This document shows positions 1 through 8,436 of a stretch of 41,949 nucleotides of DNA, one piece after another (position 1 is the first letter of the stretch; every line of letters starts with the position of its first letter). The notes under the pieces are model-generated. The model was not told the origin of the DNA. It searched no databases and saw only the letters and a list, made by a program, of their open reading frames with translations. A program made the translations under genes and the position numbers. The stretch comes from an uncultured Sutterella sp. (GTDB taxonomy: Bacteria > Pseudomonadota > Gammaproteobacteria > Burkholderiales > Burkholderiaceae_F). The stretch spans positions 1-41,949 of the forward strand of contig CAAGAT010000055.1 of assembly GCA_900767875.1 (NCBI GenBank), written 5' to 3'.

Positions 1-8
1 CTAATCGC

Positions 9-85
9 CCCCGGAATCTATACCAAAGTCCGGGGTAGTTAGCCACACATATGCGCACGAAGAGCCGGTTTTCCGAGGCTCTTCG
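9..85. repeat. Two hairpins upstream of the transposase
   Basis: There are two perfect inverted repeats. The first pairs CCCCGGA at 9-15 with TCCGGGG at 29-35 around a 13-nt loop. The second pairs CGAAGAGCC at 58-66 with GGCTCTTCG at 77-85 around a 10-nt loop. Neither is followed by a clear T tract. They could be terminators or the subterminal structures that some insertion sequences use to block read-through transcription. The rest of 1-184 holds no gene I can recognise; a 26-codon reading frame starting at 51 has no family resemblance. Confidence 0.4.
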
Positions 86-184
86 AGTCCGCAAAAAGCC
101 AGAAACCCTCACTGTTGGTGGGGCAGTTTAAGTCGTCCTAAACAGGGTCAATTTAGGTGTCCCCCAACACCCGCCGGTGAGGAC

Positions 185-1651
185 TTGTCCAAAAGCGTCG
201 GCGTCACGGCTTTGGCTGTGAGCATGCTGTACAAGTCGGGCATGGTCGAGGACGTGGGCAACGCCGTATTCAACGGCAACGTCGAGGACACCATGCACGC
301 CATCAACCTTGGGATGCACGCGGCCGTCACCGCGGTGCCGACGTATTTCGCATACGGCGAGGCTCAGATCCAGAAATTCATCGGCACCGGGTGCCTGTCG
401 TCGCCTCGGGCCAGCGAGTTTCACCAGCGCATCGGCTCACAGGCCGGCGACCTTGCGTTTCGGATCGGCTGCGCGCGCGGCAAGCGTGTGCGTTCGAACA
501 ATCTGCTCGCGCTCGACGGGACGAGAATCGAGTCAAACTCCAGGCAGATCGGCCTGGCGGCCGTCGGCAAGAACAAGAAAGGCGGCTTCAGTCAGCAAAT
601 CAATTTCTCGATGCTGGTCAACGCCACCACGGGAATGGCCGTCGGCTATCGCCTCTTTGCCGGGAATATCAACGACATGCAGACGCTCGAGGAATTCAGC
701 AACCTCTGGCAGGACATCGGCATCGCTCAGAAGAACACGACGCTGCTTCTTGACCGAGGCTATTTCCGGCAGGACGAGCTGATCAAGCTGGTCAAGGCCA
801 ACATGCGCTTCATCGTCGGCGCCAAAACCAGCCTCAAAGAGATCCGCAGCATCATCGAAAACGACAACCATCTCTTTTACTCGAGCAGTCACATCGTTCC
901 AGACAAGGACTGCTACGGGGTCGTGCGGCACATCGAACTCATGGCCCCCGACGGTGACCGGCGCGAGGCCATGGCTTACATTTACCGAAACCCGATGACG
1001 ACGATGCTGGAGGTCTCCGCCCTCAAAAAGGAGCTCAAAAAGGTGCAGGACGGCTGGATGCACGGCACCGTCGAGGCCGACGACAAGCGCTTGGATTTTT
1101 TCAAGGATCCCGTCCCCGGGGAGCCCCTCGTGCTCGACGAGTACTACTTCGACAACCACTGCTACGACATGGGCTTTTTTGCCTTCGTGAGCAACCGCAA
1201 GCTGCCCATCGAGCAGGCTCTGTCGCACTACTCGCTGCGCAATGAAGCCGAGGTTACCTTCAAGACCATGATGGGCAATCTGATACGCACGACGAGGGTC
1301 CACTCGACGGCCGCGCTCAACGGCTTGGTCTTTACCTCGTTTATCGGGCTGAGCATTCTTACGGAGCTACGGGCGCTTTTGAGAAGGCCCGACGAAAACG
1401 GCGTCCCCTTGAGCAAGACCTATACCATGCACGAGTTGCTTAAGACGCTTCAGCACATCACCCTCGTGCGGGATGCCAACGGCGGCAGGTGCCGCCTGCT
1501 CAACGTCACCGAGAAAGATCGCAAGCTTGTCGCGTGCCTCGGCTTCGAAGGGTTGTTTGACGATGCCGAAGAGGTGAATAACCTTCTAAGCGCCAGGCGC
1601 CTGAGCATGCATTTGGATGAAAAGCGCCGCTCTCGGGAAGCGGTGGAATGA
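185..1651 (+). CDS. IS1634-like (IS4 superfamily) DDE transposase
   Basis: This is a cut-and-paste transposase of the DDE/RNase H-like type. The first catalytic Asp is in LLALDGTRIESNS (about residue 111). The second is in TTLLLDRGYF (about 190). The Glu is in LRNEAEVTFKTMMG, followed by the typical R-x3-HS-x2-L-x-G block and a hydrophobic helix. GNINDMQT before the second Asp is also characteristic of the family. The chosen start is TTG at 185, but the frame stays open upstream to position 5. Relatives usually carry an additional N-terminal domain before the helix that starts near KSVGVTALAV, so the 5' end may be truncated or misassigned. The gene has its own strand and no partner gene. Clear inverted-repeat ends were not identified. 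Confidence 0.8.
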   Translation: MSKSVGVTALAVSMLYKSGMVEDVGNAVFNGNVEDTMHAINLGMHAAVTAVPTYFAYGEAQIQKFIGTGCLSSPRASEFHQRIGSQAGDLAFRIGCARGKRVRSNNLLALDGTRIESNSRQIGLAAVGKNKKGGFSQQINFSMLVNATTGMAVGYRLFAGNINDMQTLEEFSNLWQDIGIAQKNTTLLLDRGYFRQDELIKLVKANMRFIVGAKTSLKEIRSIIENDNHLFYSSSHIVPDKDCYGVVRHIELMAPDGDRREAMAYIYRNPMTTMLEVSALKKELKKVQDGWMHGTVEADDKRLDFFKDPVPGEPLVLDEYYFDNHCYDMGFFAFVSNRKLPIEQALSHYSLRNEAEVTFKTMMGNLIRTTRVHSTAALNGLVFTSFIGLSILTELRALLRRPDENGVPLSKTYTMHELLKTLQHITLVRDANGGRCRLLNVTEKDRKLVACLGFEGLFDDAEEVNNLLSARRLSMHLDEKRRSREAVE

Positions 1652-1840
1652 TGCCTCTGAAATGAGTGGCACGGCGGGTTATATACACACGCCGTCCGAG
1701 ATTTTGGGTAAAAAAGCATTTGGGAACAATCGTTAGGAAAACCCAACGTTCTGTCTCGTACAAACCACAATCCCCCTTTGGGCACGGCTAAACCCTTATC
1801 GGCCGAGTAAACTAGTTGTTCTGAAAAAGCTTTTGGCGGT

Positions 1841-1866
1841 GCAAAGCCCCTCTTTGCGCTTTTGAT
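1841..1866 (+). terminator. Terminator-like hairpin before the response regulator
   Basis: GCAAAG at 1841-1846 pairs with CTTTGC at 1852-1857 around CCCCT, followed by GCTTTTGATT. It sits only about 25 nt before the next start codon, so it either ends transcription from the insertion sequence or lies in the leader of the response regulator gene. The rest of 1652-1840 shows no gene. Confidence 0.55.
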
Positions 1867-1890
1867 TCACTTAATAAAAACAAGATCTAT

Positions 1891-2547
1891 ATGGCTTTCA
1901 CTTCTTATCCCCCCGACGCCATTAAAACGCTGGGAACCGTCTACGTCGTCGACGATGACGAGGCCGTGCGCGACTCCATCCGCTGGCTCCTGGAAGCCAG
2001 CGATTACCGCGTCGAGCTTTATGACAGCGGCGAAAGTTTCATTGCCAAATATGACCCGCGCGAAATCGCCGTTTTACTGCTGGACGTGCGCATGAGCGGG
2101 ATGAGCGGTCTGGAGGTGCAGGAACACCTTCTCGCCCGCCGCGCCGACATTCCCATCATCTTCATCACCGGTCACGGCGACGTGCCCATGGCCGTCAACG
2201 CCCTCAAGAAGGGTGCGGTCGACTTCATTGAAAAGCCCTTTGACCCGGCTGCCCTCAAGCAGCTCGTCGAGCGCATGCTCAAGGAAGCGCACGACCGTCG
2301 CCGCATCACTGAGCAGAAGAACCTCAACACGGCTCTGCTGCGCAAGCTCACCACCCGTGAGCAACAGGTGCTCGAGCGCATCACCGCCGGGCGCCTCAAT
2401 AAGCAGATCGCCGACGACCTGGGCATCTCCATCAAGACCGTGGAAGCGCACCGCGCCTCCATCATGGATAAGACCAACTCGGGTACCGTCGCCGACCTGA
2501 TGCGCGTCGTGCTCGGCGCCCAGAACGAAAACGGCCAGACGCCCTAA
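1891..2547 (+). CDS. FixJ/NarL-type response regulator (orphan)
   Basis: This 218-residue two-component response regulator is a probable DNA-binding transcription factor. The receiver domain (about residues 16-130) has the acidic pocket VYVVDDDEAV (Asp21-Asp23), the phosphoacceptor Asp65 in LLLDVRMSG, the switch Thr93 in IFITGHGD and Lys115 in FIEKPFD. A LuxR/FixJ-type helix-turn-helix follows (about 150-205), with LTTREQQVLERI and ISIKTVEAHRASI. Architecture and spacing match FixJ, TtrR and TodT relatives. No histidine kinase is adjacent: the upstream neighbour is a transposase and the downstream neighbour belongs to the recJ block. The sensor is therefore elsewhere or was lost when the insertion sequence arrived. 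The input signal and regulon cannot be read from the sequence. The family call is secure; the specific name is not. Confidence 0.9.
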   Translation: MAFTSYPPDAIKTLGTVYVVDDDEAVRDSIRWLLEASDYRVELYDSGESFIAKYDPREIAVLLLDVRMSGMSGLEVQEHLLARRADIPIIFITGHGDVPMAVNALKKGAVDFIEKPFDPAALKQLVERMLKEAHDRRRITEQKNLNTALLRKLTTREQQVLERITAGRLNKQIADDLGISIKTVEAHRASIMDKTNSGTVADLMRVVLGAQNENGQTP

Positions 2548-2618
2548 GACCGGTTTGCCCAACGGTCGGACGGTACGGTCTTGCTAGAATGCAGACCGCG
2601 TCCGACAGGGCTCTCACA

Positions 2619-2663
2619 AGCGCCTGCAACCACGGCCCCAAGGCCGCCTGCAGGCGTTTTGTG
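2619..2663 (+). terminator. Rho-independent terminator
   Basis: CGCCTGCA at 2621-2628 pairs with TGCAGGCG at 2649-2656. An inner CGGCC/GGCCG stem closes on a CCAA loop, and TTTTGTGTTTG follows. It lies 72 nt after the response regulator stop and 64 nt before the next start. It most likely ends the regulator transcript. A possible -10 element (TAGAAT at 2585-2590) lies upstream of it, so a role in the leader of the next operon cannot be excluded. Confidence 0.7.
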
Positions 2664-2726
2664 TTTGTGGGCCCGCCGTCGGCTTTCGCCTTTTCGAGAA
2701 ACCATCCTTTTGAGCGCGTCGGTGAC

Positions 2727-3758
2727 ATGGCACAAGTCTTTTTTCTGATTCCCGGACTCATCCCCGGCCCCGCGGCCCGCGGAAAAATCGCCCCCGACGC
2801 GATCGCGCGCCTGAAAAAAAACTTGGGGCGCCTCACCGACGATCCCACCCTGCAGAGCCTGGGCTCGCCGGTTTTCTCCAAGAGCGTGCATCTGAGCTGG
2901 CTGTGGTCGGTTCTGACGCGCCGTCCCCTGCCCTTTACGGGCGCGCCCTACGCCTGGGCCGTGCAAAACGGCCCGATGCTCTCGGGCGACATCTGGGCCA
3001 TTGACCTGTGCTCCCGCACCGAAGGACGCTTGGCTCACGCCGCGCTCACGCACGAGCAGCTTGAGGCGGCCTGCGCGGCCCTCACGCCCGTGCTGCAGCG
3101 CTACGGCTTCGTGCTGCAGCGCTGGGACCCGCATCTGTACCTGACGCGCAAACAGCCTCTCAAGGCGGCGGCCGCCCCCTTTGAGGTGCCGGCCACGCAA
3201 GCGGGCGACACGGAACGCTGGATCGAAGGCGAGGAAAAGCCCCTGCTGCTTGAGCTCATCGCTTCTTGTGAAGAGGCGCTCGCAAGTGTGGACAGTTCCG
3301 CCCGGACCGTGTGGCTCTCCATGGGCGGCGGCGACTTTGCCTACGTCTACCCGCCCACCAAGATTCGGTCGGTTCTCACCGACAACGAAACCGTCAAGGG
3401 ATGGGCCTTGGCCGCGGGCATCCTGTTGCAGCGCATCGGCCCCGTGACGGGCGCCGCCGCCTGGCCCGAGGATGCCCCGCAGGGCGAGTGCATTGCCTTG
3501 ATCGAGACCCTCTACGAGCCTTGGCTGCGCCAAGACTGGGCGGCCTGGCAGGCCGGGATTGAAAACGTGTGCGAGCGCGTTGAAACCTTGAGCGCCGCCG
3601 CGCGGCGCAAGGGGTGCGACAGCGCCCTCTTTGTCGGCACGGGCGAGGGCTTTACCGTGTCCTGCCCCAAGAAACTCTCGAAGGTCACCGGATTGCTCGC
3701 GCGCCTTGCCGGGGGCGAAATCAACCCAGAAACCATTCTTTATGCGGAGAACTGCTAA
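2727..3758 (+). CDS. RpfE-like protein (COG4255 type) upstream of recJ
   Basis: This 343-residue protein corresponds to the gene found directly upstream of recJ in many beta- and gammaproteobacteria, called rpfE in Xanthomonas and often annotated as phosphoglycerate mutase-like regulatory protein. The start at 2727 is preferred because FFLIPGLIPGPA begins the conserved part. The longer frame back to 2589 overlaps the terminator hairpin and has no family-like residues. I see no transmembrane segment, signal peptide or cofactor motif. Its stop abuts the recJ GTG start (no spacer), so the two are almost certainly co-translated. The biochemical activity is unknown to me. The assignment rests on gene order and overall appearance, not on a catalytic motif. 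Confidence 0.65.
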   Translation: MAQVFFLIPGLIPGPAARGKIAPDAIARLKKNLGRLTDDPTLQSLGSPVFSKSVHLSWLWSVLTRRPLPFTGAPYAWAVQNGPMLSGDIWAIDLCSRTEGRLAHAALTHEQLEAACAALTPVLQRYGFVLQRWDPHLYLTRKQPLKAAAAPFEVPATQAGDTERWIEGEEKPLLLELIASCEEALASVDSSARTVWLSMGGGDFAYVYPPTKIRSVLTDNETVKGWALAAGILLQRIGPVTGAAAWPEDAPQGECIALIETLYEPWLRQDWAAWQAGIENVCERVETLSAAARRKGCDSALFVGTGEGFTVSCPKKLSKVTGLLARLAGGEINPETILYAENC

Positions 3759-5456
3759 GTGAACACGCGCTTTTGTCTGCGTCCCTACGACAAGCTGGCC
3801 AGTGAAACGCTCGAGCACGCCGGCATTTTGCGGCCGATCGCACGGGCCCTGTCGGCCCGCGGCGTGACGAGCTCGGACGACCTCTTGGAAGACTGGACGG
3901 CGCTGCTGCCGCCCGCCTCCCTCGAGGGCACCGAGCAGGCGGCGCGTCTTTTGGCCGACGCCATCGCCGCGCAAAAGCGCATCACGGTGGTGGCCGACTA
4001 CGACTGCGACGGCGCCACGGCCTGCGCCATCGCCGTGCGGGGCCTGGCGATGATGGGCTGTCAGGCGCGCTTTATCGTGCCCGACCGCTTTAAGCTCGGC
4101 TATGGCCTCACGCCCGCCATCGTGGATTTGGCCGCCGCCGAGCAAAAGCCCGACATCATTATTACGGTCGACAACGGCATTGCGAGCGTGGACGGTGTGG
4201 CGCGCGCCAAGGCCCTGGGGATCGACGTCATCATCACGGACCATCACCTGCCCGGCGACGCGCTGCCCGATGCGGCCTGCATCGTCAACCCCAACGTCAA
4301 GGGCAGCGTCTTTGCGAGCAAGTCACTGGCGGGCTGCGGGGTGATGTTTTACGTGCTGCTGGCCCTGCGAAGTGAACTGCGCTCTCGCGGCGCCTTTGAC
4401 CGCGGCAATCAGCCGCGCCTCGATAAACTCAGTGACCTCGTGGCCCTCGGCACCGTGGCCGACGTCGTCAAGCTCGACCACAACAACCGCGTGCTCGTAG
4501 CCCAAGGCCTTAATCGCGTGCGCAGGGGCCTGGCGTGCCCCGGCATCAACGCTTTGTTTGAAGTCACCGGGCGCGAGACGGGCCTGGCCACGGCCCGGGA
4601 CTTTGCCTTCGGCATCGCCCCGCGCATCAACGCGGCCGGGCGCCTCACCGAAATGGGCGTGGGGATCGAGTGCCTGCTGACGGACGCCCCCGATAAGGCC
4701 CGCAGCCTTGCCTTGGAGCTCGACGGCCTCAACCGTGAGCGGCGCGAGCTCGAAGACACGATGCAACTTGACGCCCATGCCCTGGTGAGCCACATGGACT
4801 GGGAGAACCGCTGCACGGTGACGCTTTTTGAACCCGACTGGCACCAGGGTGTGGTGGGGTTGGTTGCCAGCCGCGTCAAGGAAAAGCTCAACCGCCCGGT
4901 CATTGCCTTTGCGCCGGACGATGAGGCGGGGCTGCTCAAAGGCTCGGGGCGCTCGATCGAAGGCATTCACCTCAGGGACGCCCTGGATCGGGTGAGCAAA
5001 TTGCGCCCCGACATCATCGAGCGATTCGGCGGCCACGCCATGGCCGCGGGTCTGACGATCAAAAAGGAAACCCTGGAGCTCTTTACCGAGCTCTTCGAGC
5101 AGGCTGTGGCGGAAACCGCCTCGGCCGAGAGCTTCGATCGGGTGGTGTACACGGACGGGGCTCTGGCGCCCGAAGAGATCACCTTTGGCCTCGTGGATGC
5201 CCTCTCCTCGCGCATCTGGGGTCAGGGCTTTGAGCGGCCGATCTTTGCCAACGACTTTACGGTGCTCTCGCAGAGGGTGCTCAAGGACACGCACTTAAAG
5301 CTCGTCTTGGACCTGTCGGGCAACCGCTTTGAGGGGATCTTTTTCCGGCGCAACGAGCCCTTGTCCACTCACGCGAAACTGGCGTACCGCCCCGAAATCA
5401 ACGAGTACCTCGGGCGCCGCTCGATTCAGCTCGTGATCGAAGCGGTGGAAAGCTGA
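3759..5456 (+). CDS. recJ: Single-stranded-DNA-specific exonuclease RecJ
   Basis: RecJ degrades single-stranded DNA 5' to 3' in the RecF recombination pathway, mismatch repair and base excision repair. At 565 residues it has the family's usual length. The DHH core motifs are VVADYDCDGATA near residue 78, TVDNGIA near 139, the family-defining DHH in ITDHHLPG near 163, and VALGTVADVV near 228. The DHHA1 domain carries FGGHAMAAGLTI near 430, and the C-terminal OB-like domain follows. Translation starts with GTG immediately after the stop of the RpfE-like gene. The next gene, prfB, is about 230 nt downstream with its own leader. This is a core gene with no visible anomalies. Confidence 0.97.
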   Translation: MNTRFCLRPYDKLASETLEHAGILRPIARALSARGVTSSDDLLEDWTALLPPASLEGTEQAARLLADAIAAQKRITVVADYDCDGATACAIAVRGLAMMGCQARFIVPDRFKLGYGLTPAIVDLAAAEQKPDIIITVDNGIASVDGVARAKALGIDVIITDHHLPGDALPDAACIVNPNVKGSVFASKSLAGCGVMFYVLLALRSELRSRGAFDRGNQPRLDKLSDLVALGTVADVVKLDHNNRVLVAQGLNRVRRGLACPGINALFEVTGRETGLATARDFAFGIAPRINAAGRLTEMGVGIECLLTDAPDKARSLALELDGLNRERRELEDTMQLDAHALVSHMDWENRCTVTLFEPDWHQGVVGLVASRVKEKLNRPVIAFAPDDEAGLLKGSGRSIEGIHLRDALDRVSKLRPDIIERFGGHAMAAGLTIKKETLELFTELFEQAVAETASAESFDRVVYTDGALAPEEITFGLVDALSSRIWGQGFERPIFANDFTVLSQRVLKDTHLKLVLDLSGNRFEGIFFRRNEPLSTHAKLAYRPEINEYLGRRSIQLVIEAVES

Positions 5457-5684
5457 TCGGCGTCTCTTAGCGGCGATCGGCCCGGCCGCGCGCATTTTGC
5501 CTGCAGATTCAATGTCTTGCACGGCAAAACGAGCGGTCGATTTTTTGTGGGCCGCGCTGGAAAAGACGGATGCCGACAGGGTAAAATGGCGGGTTCAATT
5601 TTCACTAGGGCTGGGATTGCCCGGCGCGGGCCTTCGCACGGCCGGCGCGGCTCCCCGCTCCCCAATACGGAAGACTTCACCAAA

Positions 5685-6789
5685 ATGGAAGCCGAACGCA
5701 TCAATTACGTCAACAATCTGTGCGAAGACCTTGCTCACCGTCTTGCTGAGCTTAGGGGGTATCTTTGACGTCGACCGCAAGCAGAGACGTCTCGAAGAAG
5801 TCAACCGCGAGGTTGAAAACCCCGCGCTCTGGGACGACCCCAAGCGCGCGCAGGAAATCAGTAAGGAACAAAAGCTCCTCGAGGACCTCGTCGGCAGTTT
5901 CAAGCGCCTGACGAGCGGCATCAACGACGCCAAGGAGCTCTTTGCCATGGCCCTGTCCGAGGATGACGCCGACGGCGCCGAACTCATCGCCCAAGAGGTC
6001 GAAGGCTACAAGCACGACGTCGAAAAGCTCGAGTTCAAGCGCATGTTCAACCGCCCCAACGACAGCGCCAACTGCTACATCGAAATTCAGGCCGGCGCGG
6101 GCGGCACCGAAGCGCAGGACTGGGCGAGCATGCTCGAGCGCATGTATCTGCGCTACACCGAGCGCTCGGGCTTTACCTCCAAGCTCACGGAAGAAACCGA
6201 GGGCGACGTCGCGGGCATCAAGGGCTGCACGATCTACGTGCAGGGCGAGTGGGCCTACGGCACGCTGCGCACCGAAACGGGCATTCACCGCCTCGTGCGC
6301 AAGAGCCCGTTTGACGCCAACGCCCGACGCCACACCTCCTTTGCCTCCGTGTACATCTACCCGGAAGTGGACGACTCGATCGACATCACGATCACCCCCG
6401 CCGATTTACGCGTGGACGTGTTCCGCGCCTCGGGCGCGGGCGGTCAGCACGTGCAAAAGACCGAATCGGCCGTGCGTATCACGCACATCCCCACGGGCGT
6501 CGTGACGGTCTGCCAGGACGACCGCAGCCAGCACAACAACCGCGAACAGGCGATGCGCCAACTCAAGGCCAAGCTCTATGAGCTGGAACTCAGAAAGCGC
6601 ATGGCCGAGCAGGAAAAGCTCGAAGAGAGCAAGAGCGACATCGGCTGGGGCCATCAGATCCGCAGCTACGTGCTCGATCAGAGCCGCGTCAAGGATCTGC
6701 GCACCAACGTGGAAACCGGCAACACGGGCGCCGTTTTGGACGGCGATCTGGACCAATTCATCGAGGCCAGCCTCAAGATGGGCATTTAA
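5685..6789 (+). CDS. prfB: Peptide chain release factor 2 (programmed +1 frameshift)
   Basis: RF2 recognises UGA and UAA and triggers peptidyl-tRNA hydrolysis. Zero-frame translation begins at ATG 5685 (MEAERINYVNN...), runs 27 codons to RGYL, and meets UGA at 5766-5768. After a +1 shift, reading continues from GAC at 5767 (DVDRKQRRLEEVNRE...) to TAA at 6787-6789. The joined product is about 367 residues and matches RF2 throughout. It has the SPF stop-codon recognition tripeptide in VRKSPFDANARRH and the catalytic GGQ in ASGAGGQHVQKTES. A plain open frame from 5497 or 5517 is not the true start. The gene lies between recJ and lysS; a prfB-lysS pair is widespread. A leader of roughly 100 nt with a TAAAAT box near 5581 may carry its promoter. 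Confidence 0.97.
5754..5769 (+). promoter_or_regulatory. prfB: RF2 autoregulatory frameshift site
   Basis: AGGGGGTATCTTTGAC is the canonical RF2 recoding signal. An internal Shine-Dalgarno-like AGGGGG at 5754-5759 lies at the short spacing needed to push the ribosome forward. The slippery CUU codon is at 5763-5765, and the in-frame UGA at 5766-5768 is followed by C. Low RF2 leaves UGA unread and favours the shift, so RF2 levels control their own synthesis. This is established for the family and seen directly here. Confidence 0.97.
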
Positions 6790-6816
6790 GACCCGTCAAT
6801 CTTTGGGAAAACAACA

Positions 6817-8355
6817 ATGAGCGAAAACGACATCAAGCAGACGCCGGCCGCAGCAGCCGCCGACGACGAAAACCACATCATCGCCGAGCGACGCGCCAAA
6901 CTGGCCAAGCTGCGCGAAGCGGGCGTGGTCTACCCCAACGACTTCGTGCGCAAGGACCTCTTCGGTGACCTGCGCAGGGAACACGGCGAAAAGTCCCGCG
7001 AGGAGCTTGAAGAAGCCATCGTTCAGGTGGCCGTTTCGGGCCGCATGATGCTCAAGCGCGTCATGGGCAAGGCCGCCTTTGCCACCGTGCGCGACTTCAC
7101 GGGCGAAATGCAGTACTTCGTCACGCCCGCCGATGTGGGCGACGAAGCCTATGCGCTCTTTAAGACCCTGGACCTCGGCGACATCGTCGCGGCCGAGGGC
7201 GTTCTGTTCCGCACCAACAAGGGCGAACTGTCCGTGCGCGTCAGCAGGCTCCGTTTGATGACCAAGTCCCTGCGTCCGCTTCCCGACAAGCACAAGGGCC
7301 TGACGGACGTCGAAGCCTGCTGCCGTCAGCGCTACACCGACCTCATCATCAACGAAGAGAGCCGCAACCGCTTTGCCGTGCGCTTTAAGGCCGTGAGCGC
7401 CGTGCGCCGCTTCATGGAAGAGCATCGCTTCGTGGAAGTCGAAACGCCGATGCTGCACCCGATTCCGGGCGGCGCCAACGCCAAGCCCTTCATCACGCAC
7501 CATAATGCCCTCGATATCGACCAGTACCTGCGCATCGCGCCCGAGCTTTACCTCAAGCGCCTCGTGGTCGGCGGCTTTGAGCGCGTGTTCGAACTGAACC
7601 GCTGCTTCCGCAACGAAGGCATCGACACGCGTCACAACCCGGAATTTACGACGATCGAGTTCTACGCCACTTACTGGACGTACCGCGATCAGATCGAATT
7701 CACGGAGCGTCTGCTGCGCCACGTCGCCCGCGAAGCCACGGGCAGCGAAATCGTGCACTACCAGGGCACGGACATTGACCTGTCCAAGCCCTTTGCGCAG
7801 CTCACGCCCGAAGAGGCGATCCTCAAGTACGCCCCGCAGTACACGGCCGAGAACCTCAAGGACGAAGCCTTCCTGCGCGCTGAATTGAAGCGCCTCGGCG
7901 CTCCCCAGCCCGACCACGTGCACCTCGGGGGCCTCGTGATGGCGCTCTTTGAGGAAACGGCCGAGTCCAAGCTCATCCAGCCGACCTTCATCATCAACTA
8001 CCCGGTGGAAGTCAGCCCCTTGGCCCGTGCCTCGGACACGAACCCGGACATGACCGAGCGCTTTGAGCTCTTTATCTTCGGCCGCGAAACCGCCAACGGC
8101 TTCTCGGAGCTCAACGACCCCGAAGATCAGGCCCGCCGCTTCCAGGCCCAGGCCGACGCCAAGAGCCACGGCGACGACGAAGCCATGTTCTACGACGCGG
8201 ACTTCATCCGCGCCCTCGAATACGGCCTGCCCCCGACCGCCGGCTGCGGCATCGGCATCGACCGCTTCGTGATGTTGCTCACGAACGCCTCGACGATCCG
8301 CGAAGTGCTGCTCTTCCCGGCCATGCGCCCGGAATGCGCCACCGCCCAGCCTTAA
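6817..8355 (+). CDS. lysS: Lysyl-tRNA synthetase, class II
   Basis: LysRS charges tRNA-Lys with lysine in the cytoplasm. The 512-residue product has an N-terminal OB-fold anticodon-binding domain (about residues 70-165, with AVSGRMMLKRVMGKAAFATV) and a class II catalytic core. Motif 1 is around HRFVEVETPMLHP, motif 2 around FELNRCFRNEGIDTRHNPEF (Arg in FRNE binds ATP), and motif 3 around GCGIGIDRFVMLLTN. The ATG lies 27 nt after the prfB stop, so the two are probably co-transcribed. A strong terminator begins 30 nt after the stop. Nothing is missing or unusual. Confidence 0.98.
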   Translation: MSENDIKQTPAAAAADDENHIIAERRAKLAKLREAGVVYPNDFVRKDLFGDLRREHGEKSREELEEAIVQVAVSGRMMLKRVMGKAAFATVRDFTGEMQYFVTPADVGDEAYALFKTLDLGDIVAAEGVLFRTNKGELSVRVSRLRLMTKSLRPLPDKHKGLTDVEACCRQRYTDLIINEESRNRFAVRFKAVSAVRRFMEEHRFVEVETPMLHPIPGGANAKPFITHHNALDIDQYLRIAPELYLKRLVVGGFERVFELNRCFRNEGIDTRHNPEFTTIEFYATYWTYRDQIEFTERLLRHVAREATGSEIVHYQGTDIDLSKPFAQLTPEEAILKYAPQYTAENLKDEAFLRAELKRLGAPQPDHVHLGGLVMALFEETAESKLIQPTFIINYPVEVSPLARASDTNPDMTERFELFIFGRETANGFSELNDPEDQARRFQAQADAKSHGDDEAMFYDADFIRALEYGLPPTAGCGIGIDRFVMLLTNASTIREVLLFPAMRPECATAQP

Positions 8356-8384
8356 GCCTGCGGCCGATTCGGCATCGTTAAGAT

Positions 8385-8421
8385 AACGGCAGCTCCGTAT
8401 TTTCGGAGTCTGCCGTTTTCT
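8385..8421 (+). terminator. Rho-independent terminator after lysS
   Basis: AACGGCAGCTCCG at 8385-8397 pairs with CGGAG and CTGCCGTT at 8404-8417, with one bulged T and a 6-nt loop, followed by TTCTTT. It closes the recJ-prfB-lysS block. The next gene starts only about 20 nt later, so its promoter must lie close by or within the hairpin. Confidence 0.9.
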
Positions 8422-8436
8422 TTACCCGTAACCCCC

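Noticed and set aside
51..129. Short frame with ATG upstream of the left transposase
   Set aside because: Only 26 codons, no ribosome site, no resemblance to a transposase N-terminus, and a hairpin inside it.
1652..1840. Possible terminal inverted repeat of the left insertion sequence
   Set aside because: No convincing match to the DNA before the transposase could be found by eye.
2544..4247. Long open frame on the minus strand opposite the RpfE-like and recJ genes
   Set aside because: High GC makes long antisense frames common. No family motifs are visible, while the plus strand holds clear RecJ motifs.
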